The position numbers and the translations under genes are program-made. Source: Isohypsibius dastychi (Eukaryota; Tardigrada; Eutardigrada; Parachela; Isohypsibiidae). Taken from it: DNA of 22,747 nucleotides. Below are positions 19,601 through 22,747 of this stretch, piece by piece. The DNA is taken from NCBI GenBank assembly GCA_034696485.1, contig JAQIWT010000348.1, forward strand, positions 1-22,747, in the 5' to 3' direction. The notes beneath the pieces were generated by a model, which worked only from the letters and a program-made list of their open reading frames with translations, had not been told where the DNA came from and ran no database searches. Within the stretch, counting starts at the first letter, position 1, and the number at the start of each line of letters is the position of its first letter.

Positions 19601-21566
19601 TTAATCCGAAAAGGTTTTTTCATCAACAACAGACAGAAACAAAAGATCATCCATTTTTGCAAAAACGCACGGTTTTAGACTTATAGTGCTGGTTTCCAGA
19701 GTAACTGATCTGCAAAAATAATTTGATATAATCGCTCGCTACAAATGAATACGTCTTACCCGCCAGTTGTGAATGTATATTGTGAAGTCATTCCGTGAAG
19801 AGTGACATCGAGGAGCTTGCACACGAGCCACAATTTTAAACACTTTGTGCAGAAAACAGCAGATTCCACTTCAATGAAACGGCGAATACTTCCGTCGGTG
19901 CTTAATGTCATGAAGAATCTTGAACATTTTCTTTTTGGCATTTTGTAATCAGCAGTCCAAACTGTTGTACCAGCGACCTCGACGGAGTTAAGGCATCTGA
20001 TATCATGCTGCCCTAAAGGGCACACGCCAAATTCCAGTTCCCGAACAGCATTTGTTGGTGTACGCGGAATGGAAAGCGCCAGCCAGCCAACACCTTTTAA
20101 AACGGGCTTCACTCTGCAATAAGAATACTTGAAAATTTGAAATTATGTTTCTTCTATAGAATTCACCTTTTCCCTCTGATCTGCTTGCATAGCTTAACTT
20201 CGTTAGCTAACGTCACGTGTTTCTCTTTGGTACGTAATACTTGTGAACCTGTCAGTTGCATCATGACAGTCCGCAAGATTTTGTGACCAGTATGGCAATG
20301 ACGTGAGATGAATCCATTTTTTCCTTCAAAGGGAAATAGCGAATAAGCCCAAAGGGGTTGCCCCACCGCTGGCATTCCTGACAAGTACACCACCTACAAA
20401 GACCGGACGTTATTCTTGACCCAGGCTTTACAGCAGATCCAATGTTACCTCCTGCATTGATGTTATCAATCGATTTTTGCAGCTGAGCCAAAATGCATCC
20501 CATTGGGGGCTTTCCCTCGTCAAACCAAAGAGCCAAATTCAAAATTTTGTCAGGCATGAAACGCCGCTGCTGTGGAATTTCCGCCACGGTTCCGAAAACA
20601 GGCCATGCTGACTTATTCCCACTTTTGTTCACATTCATTCCGTCAGTATTCAGCAGAAGAGTAATGAGAACTTGATCTTCGGTCAACTGCAACATTCCTC
20701 GCTTAGCGGCATGGCGTTCGCGGTAGCTGCTTCCATCAGTGATGTCCCGAATTCTACCACCCATCCGGAAATTTGTTTCTGTTGGAACAAATATATTCTC
20801 ACCTAAAACAACCAAATGGCTTTATTTTTTGTGAGATATGGTTTTGTTCAATATACCGTCAAGCACATGCTTGAGTTGTGCGCTCAAATCAGCAGTCACG
20901 AATTCATCTTCCTCTCTTCCCGAACTGAATTAAAAACTGGTTGTAGTGTGACGTTATTAATTTGATTTGAACTAAAAAAAAACATACCATTCTGGGTGAC
21001 AAGTATCGTCCTCGTTTAAAACTGAAGAACAGTTTCTGCAGACGTTGAATTTCTCCATTTTTGCCGCGCCGAATTCTTCGAGGGCCTGATCAATGTTGCG
21101 AATTTTGGAGAAATCCAGATTCAGTTTTAGCAAATCGAGCAAGCACTGCATCGCATTTTCTGATAATGCAAACTTGAGGCAAAAAATTCCGAATAGAATG
21201 CTGGGTTGTGATATTTGTGGGTGAATTTCTGCTGGCTCTGGCATATCTTCTTGAAGCAAAAGTGGTACTGGCTCAGGAAATACAGCTTCAATTGCTGAAT
21301 AACAATTTTACATAGATATCGACTTTAAAACTATAATAGAAATGCTCACGGTGTTCTTCGACGTTATTTGCCATGGCTTCATCTTCCTGCTCCAGATTAA
21401 GAGTAACGTGGCCTTGAACCACATGCTGGCGAAAATGCGTTCGAGCAAGTCTCAGTCGGAACTCAGTTTCAAACGTTTTGAAGCAAAAGGAGCACTGGAT
21501 AGTTGCAGCTTCGATAATAAGTAGTCTGTCGATTGCCGCAAGGTCAGCTTTACCGGTGAACGGCAT
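19601..21566 (-). CDS. Transposase_21/CACTA-like transposase-derived protein, seven exons, intact
   Basis: Exons 21566-21350, 21294-20988, 20924-20857, 20802-20432, 20393-20167, 20113-19760 and 19709-19601 join in phase into 550 residues. The introns are 38-63 nt with T-rich AG acceptors. Features in order: a C2H2-type finger (C25, C28, H44, H48); a CX2C-X9-CX3C zinc motif (C158, C161, C171, C175); the Transposase_21 core, with ITLLLNTDGMNV (D251), AWPVFGTVAEIP and LALWFDEGKPPMG; a segment like the DFPA...CP.C region of plant Tnp2 (GMPAVGQ, RHCHTGH); and a C-terminal domain (residues about 398-550) with YKMPKRKCSRFF and STDGSIRRFIEVE. The second acidic residue (family D.PA) reads G327 and the first Cys of CP.C reads S351, so catalysis may be lost. 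The 38-nt intron at 20431-20394 is unusually short but restores the frame. The start at 21566 is the ATG before the finger; upstream codons are open but look non-coding. It may be an active element, a relic or a domesticated gene. Confidence 0.78.
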
Positions 21567-21720
21567 GGCAAAAGAAATCCAAAACGAAAACAAATCGATG
21601 AAATATATTGTGATCGACAGCGTGCAAAGGTTTCTAGATGCATGCATTACAGTTCAAATGGCAGCACCAAAAAGCAGGGCACTTTGAATGCCAACACAAT
21701 AAAGCCTTGAGTAACGTTAC
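21567..21720. other. Junction between animal-type and algal-type DNA
   Basis: Directly upstream of the transposase-like start codon the sequence is AT-rich. By 21721 it is a G+C-richer exon of an algal-type NLE1 gene. The break lies somewhere here, perhaps near the ATGCATGCAT at about 21639-21648, since ATGCATGC-type strings recur only on the algal side. The 5' end of the transposase-like unit and the rest of NLE1 are both cut off here. Confidence 0.6.
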
Positions 21721-22147
21721 CTGTGCGTCCCATACATTGACACTGCAGTCCCTGCTGGAGGAGTAGATGTGGCCGTCCCCGCCCCACCTCACGCTGGTCA
21801 CTGCAAGGGTGTGGCTGGACATGCTCATAAGACATCTTCGCGTCTGCGCATCCCAAACCTGCAGCAGACAATTGGACCGGCTTCAGCCGACTCACATCGA
21901 GGAAGACTGTGCCTTGCATGCGACCATGTTTGGACGAGTGATCAGGCCACTGATGCCAAAGCAGGATGCATGGGGCCATGAATGTCAGTGAAAAGTGGAC
22001 AGAGGTGGACACATGACTGCTATGTGGTTTAGAAACGCATGTGACACGCCTTGATGGTGGTGTCTTTTGACCCGCTCACAAAGCGACGGCAGGGCAGTGC
22101 CATGTGTGCAGGCTCCCATGCCACCGCTGTGATCCACTTTGTGTGCC
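21721..22147 (-). CDS. Notchless-type WD40 ribosome-assembly factor (NLE1/Rsa4), internal exons only
   Basis: NLE1/Rsa4 is a WD40 protein needed for maturation of the 60S ribosomal subunit in the nucleolus. Two exons are present. Exon 22147-22050 encodes KWITAVAWEPAHMALPCRR and FVSGSKDTTIK. Exon 21858-21721 encodes VWDAQTRRCL and VRWGGDGHIYSSSRDCSV, ending before GTAACG. They join in frame to a normal WD40 repeat (TIK-VWD), through an intron with a GC donor (GCGTGT) and CTGCAG acceptor, as is frequent in green algae. The N-terminal NLE domain, the first repeats and all later repeats are missing: the left side is cut by the junction near 21.6-21.7 kb and the right side by transporter sequence. 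No frame lesion was seen in the exons. Family call strong; algal origin inferred from composition, splice signals and the neighbour. Confidence 0.82.
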
Positions 22148-22203
22148 CTGCACATTACATCCGCAATTTCAGACGCTGCACATGCAGACACTCAGCCATG
22201 CAC

Positions 22204-22747
22204 AAGACAACATGATTGATAAAGGAAAGATGCAATGAAGTTGGAGAAGACGCTGCCGCACATGCCGGCCGTGCGTGTTTGGTTTGTGTGGATCTCTGAC
22301 GGCACCTGCATGCATGCACATCCTGCTTCAGCCATAACATGTTGTCTTCATGAAACCGGGGAGCAAGCCAATAGTTATTAAGTAAATTCCTTCATGAAAG
22401 ATAATAAAGCAGCCAAAAAGCCTGTAATATACAAGAACAATGTTGCTACAAGGCAGCATTGCAAGTCCCAACTTGCAAGGGCAGGGTGGCTTGCGGCAGT
22501 GTCAAAAGAGCCAGGGGTACTTGATGTTGTTGTATTCTGTACCCTCTGAGAGCGTGCTGCAAAAGGGATGTTGCAAAGCAGATCCGGGCCGGCATGCTTG
22601 CTTTTGGAGAAGGGGAGCGCGTACCAGCCAGCCGAGTGGACCCCAGCTGAAGGCGAAAGCCACCACAAACAAGATAATGGTGGCCATCATAGCTTTGCTT
22701 GCAGCGGGATCAACGCTGCTTGCACTGCTTGCGTCATGGGTAAATTG
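22204..22747 (-). CDS. HUP/STP-type hexose-proton symporter (MFS sugar porter), two exons, partial
   Basis: These plasma-membrane transporters of green algae and plants import hexoses with protons. Exon 22747-22625 runs in from the window edge and encodes membrane helix 10 with the family signature AFAFSWGPLGWL. It ends at a GTACGC donor. Exon 22305-22204, after a GCATGCAG acceptor, encodes VPSEIHTNQTRTAGM and FSNFIASFLYQ, matching the VPSEI..LETR.AGM signature that follows in HUP1-type proteins. The 22624-22306 intron is 319 bases. The final helices and the C-terminal PETKG motif are missing, because an NLE1 exon on the same strand begins only about 56 bases later. The transporter is therefore truncated by a rearrangement or misjoin, or its last exons are lost. 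Confidence 0.75.

Noticed and set aside
21288-21647. Longer N-terminus of the transposase-like protein starting at 21647
   Set aside because: The extra 27 codons (CTLSITIYFIDLF-like) read as translated AT-rich leader and reach the algal junction; the ATG at 21566 directly precedes the zinc-finger region.

Overview
The window looks like eukaryotic, animal-type DNA from 1 to about 21.6 kb, joined to about 1 kb of green-algal-type DNA at the right end. Evidence for an animal: AT-rich intergenic DNA; many short GT-AG introns of about 40-90 nt with T-rich AG acceptors; a peptide O-xylosyltransferase with the animal C-terminal domain; and a BEN-type protein. Short introns fit a nematode or another compact-genome invertebrate, but I cannot name the taxon. 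No tRNA, rRNA, CRISPR or prokaryotic operon was seen.

Left part (0.5-8.1 kb): a run of broken, 5'-truncated gene pieces that keep their introns. They are the 3' part of a proteasome beta-1 (PSMB1-type) gene (+), some orphan exons (-), the 3' two thirds of a peptide O-xylosyltransferase gene (-), and the last exon of a UPF1-like SF1 helicase (+). All three named pieces carry frameshifts, and the xylosyltransferase also has two in-frame stops. Two small inverted-repeat elements (MITE-like) lie in xylosyltransferase introns.

Middle part (8.9-16.6 kb): mobile and repeated DNA. A foldback element (8912-11166, TA on both sides) has long inverted arms built of 53-bp tandem repeats and a second copy of its right arm. 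Inside it lie a broken C-terminal piece of an integrase-like transposon protein and a smaller nested inverted-repeat element. From 11.17 to 16.6 kb there are diverged copies of three repeat blocks, called R0, R1 and R2 here. No convincing gene was found in that stretch.

Right part (17.6-21.6 kb): two intact, multi-exon genes on the minus strand. The upstream one encodes a 550-residue protein like Transposase_21/CACTA transposases, with zinc-binding motifs. The downstream one encodes a 346-residue protein with an N-terminal small domain, a proline-rich linker, a coiled coil and a probable BEN domain. Every splice phase closes in both, so the assembly is base-accurate here and the lesions on the left are probably real decay. 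The pair may be a two-gene transposon (transposase plus DNA-binding partner) or a domesticated relic of one; this is the most interesting part of the window.

From about 21.6-21.7 kb to the end the base composition rises to roughly half G+C. The sequence there holds exons of a Notchless (NLE1) WD40 gene and of a HUP/STP-type hexose transporter, both minus strand and both incomplete. This is best explained by a chimeric join (food, symbiont or contaminant alga), less likely by real transfer.
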